Origin: Sycon ciliatum
Taxonomy: Eukaryota; Porifera; Calcarea; Leucosolenida; Sycettidae
Assembly: GCF_964019385.1 (NCBI RefSeq)
Contig: NC_088644.1
Location: 15,075,031-15,139,030 of the forward strand
Direction of reading: 5' to 3'
DNA length: 64,000 nucleotides
The first letter of the stretch is position 1; each line of letters opens with the position of its first letter. Both the position numbers and the translations under genes were made by a program. Below are positions 31,959 to 42,476 of the stretch, piece by piece. The notes beneath the pieces are model-generated. The model searched no databases. It was not told the origin of the DNA and saw nothing but the letters and a program-made list of their open reading frames with translations.

Positions 31959-32342
31959 TTGACGATACGGAGACCGACCAGTAGACCTACCAACAACGTG
32001 TACCTGCAGGAAATTCACCCAAGGCTATTGCTAATGCTATCCTCTTCAGTGGCTGTTGTTTTTTTAGTAAGAATATGTTCACTTCTCTTAACATATTCCT
32101 GCATGGCAGCAAGAAGGTGCGCTATGGAATTCAACGCCACAATGTTCGCCCAGCTGTGGATGAAGCATGGTCAAGTCATGGCAGTACATATACTTGAACC
32201 AGATGAGAAATTGAAGTTCATTTGTGATGTGAAGTTTGACAGCCCCAGTGACCGAGTCAAGCGTTGTCTTTTGCCGTGGCACAAATTGTTGAAGAATCCG
32301 AGATGTTCTTGGAATAATGCACATGGATACTACCAGAAATAA
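31959..32342 (+). CDS. Unassigned frame inside a Kolobok-type element (127 codons)
   Basis: It has a hydrophobic N-terminal segment (Leu-Leu-Leu-Met-Leu, then Val-Ala-Val-Val-Phe-Leu) and a more polar second half with Met-Ala-Ala-Arg-Arg-Cys-Ala. No known domain is recognised. It may be a transposase remnant or chance. Confidence 0.25.
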   Translation: MTIRRPTSRPTNNVYLQEIHPRLLLMLSSSVAVVFLVRICSLLLTYSCMAARRCAMEFNATMFAQLWMKHGQVMAVHILEPDEKLKFICDVKFDSPSDRVKRCLLPWHKLLKNPRCSWNNAHGYYQK

Positions 32343-32922
32343 TGGTGGCATGAACCATTGTGGAATGGGACAGCTCACGGAGAATACTGGAAAAGCTCAA
32401 GTATCTCTAGGCGATTGTAAATCCTGTTCTGGCTGATAGCTTCGGCCTGCTGCGCCCGTCCACGTACAATGATGGGAACATGCATTTCTGTTTTCTACAT
32501 ATTTGCTATCTACTGTACTGTGGTATTACAGTTGCAGGTCCCTTATATAGAAATATGTTCACCCCCCCCCCCCCCCCACATACCCACATAAATATGAACT
32601 AACAATTTCACTGTTGGACTCGCCGGTGGCTAGAGAGCAAAGGATTAATTTATAGCAAAGAAAAGGACCAGGGAACTACAAGTTACGCTATAATGTCCAC
32701 GAACTATTTCACTGTATTTGAAATAATTTTGTTTGAAACCCTGAGAACTCTGAAACTTTGCAGCACTGTGGATTATATGTGGATACAACATTTATGGAAG
32801 GAACACATAGTTCAAATAATTATAGCACTGGATTGTTGAGATTGTGAGCACATTCCAATCAGTACTCTACATATTTATAAGCGGTGGCAATCGTTAGGAA
32901 TAGGTCGTGAGTTGTCAGAGTG

Positions 32923-33247
32923 TAAAAGAGAAAAGGACATATGGATACGAGTTAAGAGTAACTCTCCATCACTGTAACATGATACTATATACAGTCAGAA
33001 AGTGCAATAACTAGGCACAAAACTGACAGAGTACTGAGACATTCTACGTCCTGACACCTAACTTCAACACATCTCCGTAGCGCTAACCGACAGCCTTCCA
33101 ACTTGGAAGGTTCAAGGTTATGGAAAGACCAAAGAGTTTCTGACTGTATATAGTATCATGTTACAGTGATGGAGAGTTAATCTTAACTCGTATCCATATG
33201 TCCTTTTCTCTTTTACATTTATTTATGGCTCAACATCCGAGTTTCAA
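32923..33247. mobile_element. Palindromic element family, intact copy (325 bp)
   Basis: Two inverted arms of about 79 bp (from 32923, and ending about 33218) differ at one position. Between them is a core with GGCACAAAACTGACAGAG and CTTCCAACTTGGAAGG. After the right arm comes a 29-bp tail, ATTTATTTATGGCTCAACAT and onward, that has no counterpart on the left. The insertion is flanked by the 12-bp direct repeat GTTGTCAGAGTG (32911-32922 and 33248-33259). Confidence 0.85.
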
Positions 33248-33259
33248 GTTGTCAGAGTG

Positions 33260-36210
33260 CTCTAGTATATGAGAGAATGTTTTGTTTGTCTAATCGACGG
33301 CTCGTTTGAAGCCAGAGTTGTTTGAACTTGCTTCAGTCGACTTGATTCTAGACAGTAGTCGAAGGAGTACTATGAAGTATACACCAGGCGTAGTCTGTAA
33401 GGTATCTCGTGAGAATTCTGTCGGTACACATCAGGTATCAGCTTGCAAAGATGGCTCCTCTCTGTTTCTTGAAAGCCTGTATAGTTGGACTGTGGCTCCA
33501 GCGATTCCCTTCTCAGAGCAGGTACCATACCCAATACGGTCAATGCATATTGGACAAACCTGTGTGCACAACAGAAATAGTGGAGAGAAATGACTCCTTT
33601 GAAGCCCTGCTGAGTAAAGCCTGCAGCCCAACGACGCAGACAATACTTTGTGGAGACTTTAATGTTGACACCAGTCGCAATTGCAGTAATCATATGCGGC
33701 TGGCTGATATTGCTACAAGTTATGGACTGCAGCAGCATGTACGCAGCCCCACTCGTATTGGACTAAGAGGACCACCAACTACAATTGACTTAGTATATAG
33801 CACAATGGGATGTGCTTCTCCTGCTACGACTCATGCTATCTCCTTCAGCGACCACCATGCTGTGACAACCCCTTTCAACATGGTTCCAATTCGAATTCCT
33901 CCTGCAGCTCCTGCACAGACACGGAACATCAGACGTATCAATATGGACCTGTTTCGGCAAGATATCCAGTGTGCTAACCTGTGCTCCATGAAGGGAACCT
34001 GTACCGAAATGTGGACCCAGTGGCACGAGTGTCTCATGTCACTCGTAGATCAACATGCACCACTCCGGCCTCGGAAGCACCGTGCCCACAATGTCGCACC
34101 ATGGTATACCCCGGAGCTCGCAGCGCTTGTACGCAGGCGCAACAAACTGCATCGTAAGTGGCTGAGAACCAGACTTGATGTGGACTACCGCAGCTTCCAG
34201 CAGAGCAGACGGGAGGTTACCCGCACTAGCCGAGCACTGAAGGAACAGCATTACAATGAAGCATTTGTGAACGCTACAGGGAACCCAAGGCAGACTTGGC
34301 GTGTATTGAATCAGCTGAGCGGACGGCAGCCAGTCCACACTCTTCCCAAATGCTCCCCGGATGACATTGGTAATGTGTTTGCAGGCATTGTCAATGATCC
34401 TCAACGTCCCCCAGCCTTGACTCTACCTCAAGGCCCCATGTCTCCGAACAGCCTTTCAATCTTTAAGCCTGTTACCGTTGCCCGTGTGCGTAAGCTCCTA
34501 TCGTCAATAGCCATGACAAAAGCTACTGGCAGTGATGGCTTGCCCGGAACGATTCTTAAATCATGCGCTGACCTTCTTGCACCCTCACTGATGCTCATCT
34601 TCAACAAATCATTGTCCGAAGGCCAGCAACCACCGAACATGAAAATCGCCAACATCACTCCCGTCTACAAAGGTGGTGACCCCAGTCAACCCACCAACTA
34701 TAGACCTGTCTCTTTGCTCCCTATAGTCTCCAAGCTGCTTGAGCGTATCGTCCATGAGCAACTCAGTCAATACCTGGCTGAACATAATCTTTACCCGTCC
34801 TGTCAATTTGGCTTCAGACGCCAGCACTCTACAGAGGATGCTCTCACAATGGTTACAGACAAATTCCTAAGAGCCCGAGATGACGGGCTGTCAACTGGCG
34901 CTGCTTTCCTGGACATGTCAAAGGCCTTTGACAAGGTCCAGCATCAGACACTTGTCGAAGACCTATTCCAGCTTGGAATCTCCGGCACAGCCCTGAACTG
35001 GTTAAGCGACTACCTCTCAAATCGTCAACAACAAGTCGTCATCAGCGGCGATAGTAGCTCATCTTTCACGTGCTCAAGTGGGGTTCCCCAAGGGTCTGTA
35101 CTGGGACCACTATTGTTTGTCATATATGTCAGGGATGTGGCCAGTGAAGTGGATCAGTTTGCCGTCCAGGTAACCCAATTCGCGGACGACATCATGCTAC
35201 ACGATAGCAGGAAGGACAAGGTAGTGCTGTCACACAACCTGTCTTCAGCCATCACCCATCTCAGCAACTGGCTTGGTGAGCGCAACCTAATCCTGAATAG
35301 TCGAAAAACACAAATATTGTTTATTCCTGCCAATCGTCATGACGACAAGACATTGAATGTGCACTGTGCAGCTTCACTCCTCCAGCAAGTGACAAGCGCC
35401 AAGTACCTGGGCTTGCACATCGATGACGACCTGAAATGGAACACAATGGTTGACCATATAGCCAAGACAGTGTCCTCAAAGATTGCCATTCCCTTCCGCC
35501 ACAGGCAGTGCCTCCCAATGCCATGCCGCTCAACCTACTTGAGATGTATAATTTTACCCACATTCCAATACGCATGCAACAGCTTTTCCTCTTCCCTTTC
35601 CTCTGCACAACGTGATCGTCTTGAGAAACTTCTCAAGCGAGCTGTGCGTGTTGTCTGCTCTGCTCCGTTCCTGTCTCCAACTGCCCCTCTTTTTGAACGC
35701 CTCAGCATTCAACCCCTGCAATCAATGTATTGCCGCAAACTCCTCCTGCTAACCTTTCGTGTAATTCATAATATCTGTAGTGTGCTTCTTCATGACCTTG
35801 TCACACCTCTGTCACACACCCGTCGAACGAGGAGCACAGATGTTCCCCTGCTTCTTTTCCCGAGGATCATATCTGCCGCTGCCACACGCAGCCCTTCATA
35901 TCAATGTCCCGCTCTCTGGAATAAGTTGCCTGCATCTATACGATCACTGAAGAAACCAGGTCAATTCCGGACCGCTCTTTTACCCCACCTGAAAAATTCA
36001 CCGACTTACGTTGCTCACTGATCAAATAATTATGCAATCTTTCCTCTGCTAGCTAGCAGCTGTCTTAAATCCTACTTTTTTTTTCTATTTTCTTTTTTTT
36101 CTTTTTAATCTTTTCCTTACATTTGTGTGCCTGTTTGTCTTTAGTCGATCTCATGTAATAAGGCAACACTGCCTGTTTGTTATTCGACGTTAAATAAACC
36201 AATCCAATCC
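33260..36210 (+). mobile_element. LINE C: CR1/Jockey-type LINE with intact main frame
   Basis: The 870-codon frame (33409-36021) is followed by a 3' UTR and a tail of AATAAACCAATCCAATCC near 36195-36210. The 5' part of the endonuclease is absent or unrecognisable, so the copy seems 5'-truncated. Its start within the Kolobok-type element is not sharply defined. It is the best preserved LINE in the window. Confidence 0.85.
33409..36021 (+). CDS. LINE C endonuclease part and reverse transcriptase (870 codons)
   Basis: Domains in order: endonuclease part with Cys-Gly-Asp-Phe-Asn-Val-Asp near residue 80, Thr-Ile-Asp-Leu-Val-Tyr near 126 and Ser-Asp-His-His near 147; a basic linker; reverse transcriptase with Tyr-Arg-Pro-Val-Ser-Leu-Leu, MSKAFDKV near 500, GVPQGSVLGPLLF near 562 and FADDIML near 590; then a C-terminal region with Ala-Lys-Tyr-Leu-Gly-Leu and a closing Ala-Leu-Trp-Asn-Lys-Leu-Pro. 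The first 70 residues do not look like an endonuclease start. The ATG at 33409 may therefore be fortuitous. There is no stop or frameshift in the polymerase. Confidence 0.88.
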   Translation: MRILSVHIRYQLAKMAPLCFLKACIVGLWLQRFPSQSRYHTQYGQCILDKPVCTTEIVERNDSFEALLSKACSPTTQTILCGDFNVDTSRNCSNHMRLADIATSYGLQQHVRSPTRIGLRGPPTTIDLVYSTMGCASPATTHAISFSDHHAVTTPFNMVPIRIPPAAPAQTRNIRRINMDLFRQDIQCANLCSMKGTCTEMWTQWHECLMSLVDQHAPLRPRKHRAHNVAPWYTPELAALVRRRNKLHRKWLRTRLDVDYRSFQQSRREVTRTSRALKEQHYNEAFVNATGNPRQTWRVLNQLSGRQPVHTLPKCSPDDIGNVFAGIVNDPQRPPALTLPQGPMSPNSLSIFKPVTVARVRKLLSSIAMTKATGSDGLPGTILKSCADLLAPSLMLIFNKSLSEGQQPPNMKIANITPVYKGGDPSQPTNYRPVSLLPIVSKLLERIVHEQLSQYLAEHNLYPSCQFGFRRQHSTEDALTMVTDKFLRARDDGLSTGAAFLDMSKAFDKVQHQTLVEDLFQLGISGTALNWLSDYLSNRQQQVVISGDSSSSFTCSSGVPQGSVLGPLLFVIYVRDVASEVDQFAVQVTQFADDIMLHDSRKDKVVLSHNLSSAITHLSNWLGERNLILNSRKTQILFIPANRHDDKTLNVHCAASLLQQVTSAKYLGLHIDDDLKWNTMVDHIAKTVSSKIAIPFRHRQCLPMPCRSTYLRCIILPTFQYACNSFSSSLSSAQRDRLEKLLKRAVRVVCSAPFLSPTAPLFERLSIQPLQSMYCRKLLLLTFRVIHNICSVLLHDLVTPLSHTRRTRSTDVPLLLFPRIISAAATRSPSYQCPALWNKLPASIRSLKKPGQFRTALLPHLKNSPTYVAH

Positions 36211-37489
36211 AAAATCTCTCAGCTCATGAACACATCAGTGAAGTTTGAACTGCCGTTGTTTGTGGCCATCAGTATAAACCTATCGACTATAAGAATAATG
36301 TGCAAAAAACCCTCTATAACTACAGCTGGGGCCATGGAATTATAAAGCATCTACCTTAGGAAACTGCCAATTCTGGTCGGAGTTGCGTTCGAGGCCTGCA
36401 ATTCATGATGGCTATGGTATGTTGCATTGACCAGAGATCATATAAAACTTCCATGCCACATTGAAACACGCACTACTTTCGAGTACTTTGGTATCCCCCA
36501 GCAAATGGGCATTCGTTCCCGGGGTGGCAGGCGTCACCATTCATTATGCCTGGATCAGATTTCATTGACCCCAACTGTCATGAAGAATCATTTTTACTTC
36601 GACTGGATTTCAGTACAAGTTAGTTGTAGAACTGCAGAATAAATTTTGTTGTATTTGGGCAACCATTTCTCTACAAACGCTCTATTTGGAAAAGAATTTT
36701 TTTAATAAAATACATGTCCAAATTCCACATTTACCCAAATCGGAATACTTGATCACGTATTCAGTCCTACACGGAATGTTTAGAAAACGCCAGGGAATAG
36801 GAATTTGCTAACGAGAACTCCAGGCCAGGGTACTAGCATACGAACAAAAACAAGATAAAAACTCACCAGTATACTTGTAGTAATTCATGCCGGTGTAATA
36901 TTCACGATAAGCAACGAGGCACCCTCCGATTTGGTCAAGCTGCTTTGAAGTCTGGTTGTTCAGGTGATACAAACGGGCTCCCTGTTGTTACTTCCAGCAG
37001 CTTCACTCTCCCTGCGACAGCGGCTATCGGCCTCTCTCTCCATCGTCGACAATTATCACAGATTCAACATTCTACATTTATCAGCACTGCACTGGGTGAA
37101 TATGTCTCGAGACGAATTTAGCGGATCAACAACGCTTTGCTGGAGATAAATTCTCCTCTGGAGGACCTTCAGGGTACCTGGAAGGGTATAGAAGACGGGA
37201 TCGCTCACGGCGTTGGGAGAACATAGCAAACAACCTCTTCTTCGATTGAAAATTGGCCAAAAAGTGTGTGAAACGTATGTGCGCAGATGCATTTCCACTG
37301 GCAAGCTAATCCCTCATTACGTCATCAGCGCTCGCTCGGCCGAAATTCAAAAGTCGTCTTCCTGCTCGACTCGATCGCTTCTGGAGACTCGTTCTTGTTC
37401 GAGGTGTCTTCTCTTTCACCTACCTTCGTCTTGGCATCGAAAACTCGGCGTAGAAAATGAAGCCGGAGTGCCCCTTTAAACAGTCAGAA

Positions 37490-38195
37490 AATGCACATGC
37501 ACATGGGCAGCGATCGAGGACATCTGAGAGTTGTAATTTTTGTACTCCTCCGAGGGGTAATTTTTGGCATGCTGGGCCAAGCACAAGGAAGCCATCTGCC
37601 AAAAGTACTGAAGAAAATGGTTGTTGTTTGATCCTTTGGTGTAATCTTTGTAGCTAGTCGAAGCTAGTTGCTGTTTGGAGCCGCGTGAGAAAAGCTGAAG
37701 TTGACTATTTTCTGCATGTACTCATGTACTCAGGCATGCAGTCTCACTCGTATTTTAGCTCTTTTTCTGGAATGAATGCTGCTCTGCGTGCCTTGGTGAA
37801 CATCACCTGCGCTCGTGGAGCAGCTGAAAAGGACCACTGGTATGTCTGGTTCCTGGTTTGAAAGTGGAGAGTCGACTTTTGTGCCTTGAAAAAGGAGTAG
37901 AGAGCGATAAAGGTACGTCTGTGGCTTATTTTTGAGTGCTCCTCGTACAATTTTGATCGTGATAGAAAATTTCTCAGACCAAAGTCAGCGCGAAGATGGC
38001 CATACAGTTTTCTTGTGGATTTTGTAGTTGTTTCGTATCGTACCTATGTCAGTATCGTGATGGTGAAGTGGAGAGGGTTATTTTCTTCCTCTAGGCTTCG
38101 TTCGGCCGACTTTTCTTCGTCCTCGTTGAAAGGTGATACTGAATTATGTTGATTTTGAATGTACGTGATGACATGTGGTTGCTGGCTATGATAAT
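37490..38195. other. No gene recognised
   Basis: A 700-bp stretch downstream of the Kolobok-type element, without motif or repeat that I can name. Confidence 0.4.
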
Positions 38196-38275
38196 ATGGC
38201 ACAAAACTGACAGGCTACTGAGACATTTTTTACATTTATTATTGACTCAGTATCCGAGTTTAAATTTTACACACC
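38196..38275. mobile_element. Palindromic element family, internally deleted copy
   Basis: The core start GGCACAAAACTGACAGG is joined directly to the family tail (TTTACATTTATTATTGACTCA, then a CCGAGTTT end), with the right arm missing. Confidence 0.6.
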
Positions 38276-38511
38276 TTATGAGCCGTCACTAACAACACGG
38301 CAAAACGTACGTCGTGTGGAACTACACTTTGTTAGTGTAGTCAACTCATCCACAATAGTGTCATGCATGAGGAGTACCGTTAGATACTGGCGTTCGGTTT
38401 TGTACAATTCGTTTTCACAAAGCTTCCCTCCCCCTTGCTTTATCTTTAATATTGCTGACCCACCCAAGTTGGGTGGTGTATTAAAAAATAATTGTGTTGA
38501 ATGTTTAACAG

Positions 38512-38697
38512 GTATTAGCTGTCTACAACTCGATTCACTTGCCAATGGTAAATCCAGATCTTCAGGTGTGAGATACCAGGATACAGTAACTTATGAATGT
38601 AATACAGGATATTTCATGGTGGGTCATCCAACTGGTACTCTGACAGCAACGTGTATGGCAACCAAGACATGGTCTCAGCCTAAACCCGAGTGTCAAC
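38512..38697 (+). CDS. Sushi/CCP domain exon (62 codons)
   Basis: Cys at residues 3, 29, 47 and 60 and Trp at 53. It has a Leu-Ala-Asn-Gly after C1 and Asn-Thr-Gly-Tyr-Phe-Met-Val-Gly after C2. The acceptor is TTTAACAG (ends 38511) and the donor GTAAGTG (from 38698), phase 1 on both sides. The C2-C3 loop is longer than in the minus-strand exons and matches that of the exon at 62812-62997, which has exactly the same cysteine spacing. It is part of the plus-strand multi-Sushi gene. Confidence 0.92.
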
Positions 38698-38984
38698 GTA
38701 AGTGACTCCACTTGGAATCACTAGATCATCGTGTCTCAATGTCAACCTCATGATACCACCACATGGAGCTGCCAGATGACTCTGAGTAGAGCCATAAAGC
38801 AACCTAGATAGGTCTTCCGTGAAACAGTTGAGCACATATTCTCAATGACTGTAGCATTACCCCTACGCACCAGAGACATGATTTAAATCAATTGGTTAGC
38901 GTGTGCGTGTGTGTGTGTGTGGGGGGGGGGGGTTACGAGTGAAAAAAACGTTCTGCAAGTTAACGTTCAGCAGTTTATACTCTG

Positions 38985-39500
38985 ATGAATGGAAGTAGGC
39001 ATGCCCATTTGCAGGAAATAGTGTTGTCAATCTATAGGATTTGCCAGCAGTATGGTATTCAGCCAGTGGCAGAATGGGTACCTCATGAAGAAAACGAACT
39101 TGCGTACTATTTTTCGAAAATTGTCCACGCCGATGTTTGGAGTGTTAATCCTGTTGTTTTTGAGTGGTTGGATGAAGTGTGGGGCCCACATACCCTAGAC
39201 TGTTTTGCTAGTGTGAGCACAAGGAAAACTGATCGGTATTGTTCACGATGGTGGAATCCAGGCTGTGTTGCGGTAGATGCATTCACTTTTCCATGGGAGG
39301 GCGAGAATGTTTGGCTTATCCCACTTTTGTACCTGATTGTCAAAGTTATCACAATGGTGGAGTTCTATGAGTGTCAAGCCACTCTGATCGTACCAATGTG
39401 GGATTCTGCTGCATGGTGGCCATTGTTATTCCGGGGCACTTCTTGGTGGTCATTTGTCAAAAAATGCATTAACATCCCTTTAAGATCTTCACTAGTTTGA
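38985..39500 (+). pseudogene. DIRS-like retroelement: end of RNase H/polymerase
   Basis: A 171-codon frame contains His-Leu-Gln-Glu-Ile, then Trp-Val-Pro-His-Glu-Glu-Asn-Glu-Leu-Ala, then Trp-Gly-Pro-His-Thr-Leu-Asp-Cys-Phe-Ala, and Trp-Asp-Ser-Ala-Ala-Trp-Trp-Pro-Leu-Leu. This is the conserved C-terminal block of polymerases in tyrosine-recombinase retroelements (DIRS/Ngaro type). The reverse transcriptase that should precede it is absent. Just upstream is a TG/G microsatellite (38901-38932), so the copy is truncated there. Confidence 0.75.
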
Positions 39501-39544
39501 GGGAAAGAGACAAACGGGAAAAGTCTGAAGAAAAAATTGACTGT

Positions 39545-39600
39545 CACCATCAGAATTCGAACCAGGGACCCTCGCTTGTAGCTAGCGATCCCTTTAAGAG
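39545..39600 (-). other. tRNA-like B-box segment
   Basis: On the minus strand GGTTCGAATTC follows GAGGGTCCCT, resembling the 3' half of a tRNA or a tRNA-derived SINE. No A box or complete cloverleaf is seen. Confidence 0.25.
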
Positions 39601-39776
39601 ATAATAATTCCTGCAGGGCACATGAAATGAATGATGATGGTAGTGCTGACGGCGAGGATGATGATTCTGAGAAGACGATGATTGCGGCAACAACAGCAGC
39701 AGTGAGATGTCGATATGATGTAAACCAACTCATTGTCAAAGATTGGGCTGTATTTGAATTCTCGCCCTGAGATTGT

Positions 39777-41650
39777 ATGTCTCGCTATGACACATCACCC
39801 GCAGATTGCCTGCAACACCTCCAGTGGCCAATGCACCTGTCATCGGAGATGTCGCTGTTGGCTCAACAGCTACCAACTGTGTTAGAAGGGTCCAGAGCCA
39901 AGTCAACCGTCAAGAAGTACAAGACAAGTTTCACGCAGTGGCAGAGGTGTGTGAAAGGTCAACGTATTTTAGCTCTCCCGGCAGATCCGCCGCAGGTCCC
40001 ATTGTGCCTAGTCAAGAAGATTGCCACTTCCAGTACACCAGCGCCAGTCTCTGCAGCGGTCCATGGAATCAGTTGAAAACATAACACCAATAGTCATCCT
40101 GATCCGTGCCGAGTACCCGTTGTGCAAAGGGTACATCAAGCAGCAAAGAGATTTCTCGCCGCTCAGCGCAGGAGGAAATCCCGCTAACACCGAAACTGCT
40201 CAAGAAGCTGAAGGTCTCACTGTCTACTGGAAAATTGCAGGATCTCCAAAACCCTGACACTCACAGTGCTGCCAAATAATTCTCGCCCAAAAATCTGACA
40301 CCCTTTACCACGATGGCTGGCCACATGGCGCAAATTCTTCTCCAGAAAATTCAAAATATCACCCAAAATACGAAGAAAATTCACTTTGTTGCCATGGTAC
40401 CCGATATGGCGCCCCGTTGTCATGAATTTTGTAATACATGAGTGTACTGTATTCACTAGGGAGGTTGGTTTAGTTCCCACGTAACGGAAACGCGTACGTG
40501 GGTGATACACGTAAAGTAGATGAAGGGCAAACACGTTGCAATGTTGTGTTTAGTCACACGGAACAAACAAAAGCATGAAGCGAAAGGCCCAAACCTGGTC
40601 AAAGAGGAAGCTACCCGGGCCTAAGAAGCTCATCGAATATTTTGATTTCGTGCTTCGGAAACTTCTTCAGCTGAGCACCCTCACAGCTCGCACAATGCGC
40701 TCCATTCTGATTTTCACCCTCGTTCTGGCAGAACGTGGGTGAGCCTCCATAAACGGTATGTCGTGAATAAGAAAATGTGTGTACGTGGGTCACTGAGTAT
40801 CACGTGGTACACACACGTAAAGTACCCACAGATTACATGGGACTAAACCTCCCTATTGCCAGCATTCTCGTACATGTACTAGTAGTGTTACTACTTTGCA
40901 CTTCCCCAGGCCAGCGCTAGCCTTTTTAGAAGCACATGTACTATGATTTGTGCCTTCAGTTGTGCTCAAAAGTGAAAATACAGGACTTCTGCATAGGAAA
41001 GTACTGATCCCTGACAATTCTGGCTGCTTTTCGGACGTATCCTTTTCGGACCGGCTTTCGGAAGAGCCTTCAAAAAATCGGACACTGTGCGAAAAATCGG
41101 ATTTTTTGGCAGCACTGCACTCACTACATTAGGGTTTGCTGGGTTCCTTCGCAGGGACGATCTTTCTCATGTCCGAGTAGATGCCCTGTCCATTCATCGA
41201 TACTGTATGGCAGTTTTCCTAGAATGCAGAAAGAACGACCAGTTCCGGGAAGGTAACTGGGTGTTCATCAGCCGTTGGGAACAAGACCTCTAACCAGTAC
41301 AACTAGTTGAACAGTTTCTCGCCAGTGGTGATCACTCACCAAACTCGACATTGTTTGGCAGAGTCCGAACCCACCATAGGAGGAAGGTTATTCGGTCCCA
41401 AATGTCATACTCCAGAGCGAGGGATTTAGTATAGGCAGCATTGGTGGCAGTTGGAGAGGATCCTGACAAGTATGGTGTACATAGCCTCCGTTCCGGGGGT
41501 GTCTCCGTGGCGGCTGGTGCAGGTATCCCAGACTGTCTAATTCAACGCCACGGAGGATGGAGGAGTGAGTTCGGTTTGAAGTCATATTTCACGGAGTCCA
41601 AGCCTAACCTCCTAAGAGTCTCAAGTGCCATTGGGCAGGTGGTCGTGTGA
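39777..41650 (+). pseudogene. Tyrosine recombinase of a DIRS-like retroelement, broken by a MITE
   Basis: The N-terminal core-binding part starts at 39777 (Ser-Thr-Val-Lys-Lys-Tyr-Lys-Thr-Ser-Phe) and drifts through frameshifts to 40263. The catalytic part is at 41118-41650: Gly-Phe-Ala-Gly-Phe-Leu-Arg-Arg with the first Arg, His-Ser-Leu-Arg-Ser-Gly with the His-x-x-Arg, Arg-His-Gly-Gly-Trp, and the nucleophile Tyr in Lys-Ser-Tyr-Phe-Thr-Glu-Ser. All catalytic residues are present. A MITE (40264-41117) splits the gene, and joining the flanks restores the reading frame. An in-frame stop follows the first catalytic segment near 41292. The enzyme integrates element circles in intact relatives. 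This copy is dead. Confidence 0.8.
40264..41117. mobile_element. MITE inserted in the tyrosine recombinase gene
   Basis: Terminal inverted repeats CAGTGCTGCCAAA are flanked by the 6-bp duplication CACTCA (40258-40263 and 41118-41123). Removing the 854-bp element and one CACTCA rebuilds an open recombinase frame (Leu-Thr-Leu-Thr-Thr-Leu-Gly-Phe). The interior holds no transposase. The superfamily is uncertain. Confidence 0.85.
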
Positions 41651-42190
41651 ACAGCGGACATGTGATCAGAATTATTGTATATTCTTGGTCCGCGTCAGCA
41701 ATATTGTCGCTTATCTTTCGACAAATTGAACTTAGACTTTGGACATCAACGCGAGCACTTGAGACGATAAAACTTGGTATGATGGAAGGTATGGTATAGA
41801 ATGATAACTGACCATGAGGAGTTTGTTGTCGAAGGAAGGGTTCATACTTTTTTTGGTATTCTTCGTCGCTGCTCTCGGTGCTGGTGACAAGTATCTTTTT
41901 GCTCAGGATGGACAGTCTCGCTTTCGCAGGCGCATCTCTCTTCCTCGCCGCTGCCTGGCACCAGCCCGTTTTGCTGAAAAGAAAAACAAATCTTGCTTGC
42001 CCTGTTGTGCTCTTCCAGACAACGCATCGTGCTTCAGCAGTGTTTCCTTTCCCACCATCCCTCCCTATCCAACTTATTCACACCATCATTATAATTATCG
42101 TACCCACTAATCGGGTCCACTCTCACAACTGGTGTTATCTAGCTATTTGCTGCGGCTCTGCCTTGCGCTATATTACATCCATTTAACATT
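41651..42190. other. No gene recognised
   Basis: Only short open frames. One at 41814-42110 begins with a hydrophobic, signal-like stretch but has no splice signals or known domain. Confidence 0.4.
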
Positions 42191-42476
42191 GCAGCTCTAC
42201 GTTGAGCTAACAGCAGCTCTACTTTGAGCTAACAGCAGCTCGATATTGAGCTAACCGCAGCTCTACTTTGAGCTAACAGCAGCTCTACTTTGAGCTAATC
42301 GCAGCTCTACTTTGAGCTACCAGCAGCTCTACTTTTAGCTAACCCCAGCTCTACTTTGAGCTAACAGCAGCTCTACTTTGAGCTAACCGCAGCTCTACTT
42401 TGAGCTAACAACTGCTCTGCCCTGAGCTAACAGCAGCTCTACTCTGAGCTAACAGCAGCTCTACTTTGAGCTTCAA
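42191..42476. repeat. 22-bp minisatellite, 13 units
   Basis: Thirteen head-to-tail units of GCAGCTCTACTTTGAGCTAA plus two bases, with scattered changes. Each unit carries AGCTC and its inverse GAGCT 6 bp apart, so every unit can form a small hairpin. Confidence 0.92.

Larger units (their letters stand above)
31313..37475. mobile_element. Kolobok-type element with ~510-bp inverted ends
   Basis: TTAA flanks it at 31309-31312 and 37476-37479. The ends begin AGGGGCACTCCGGCTTC. The inverted arms run 31313-31825 and 36962-37475 and differ by few bases. No THAP domain is seen. An open frame at 31959-32342 (127 codons) is unassigned. LINE C and a palindromic element have inserted in the interior. 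It is probably non-autonomous, or has lost its transposase. Confidence 0.83.

Noticed and set aside
42191-42476. CRISPR-like array of regular short repeats
   Set aside because: The units are directly adjacent with no spacers and the context is a eukaryotic intron or intergenic region. It is a minisatellite.
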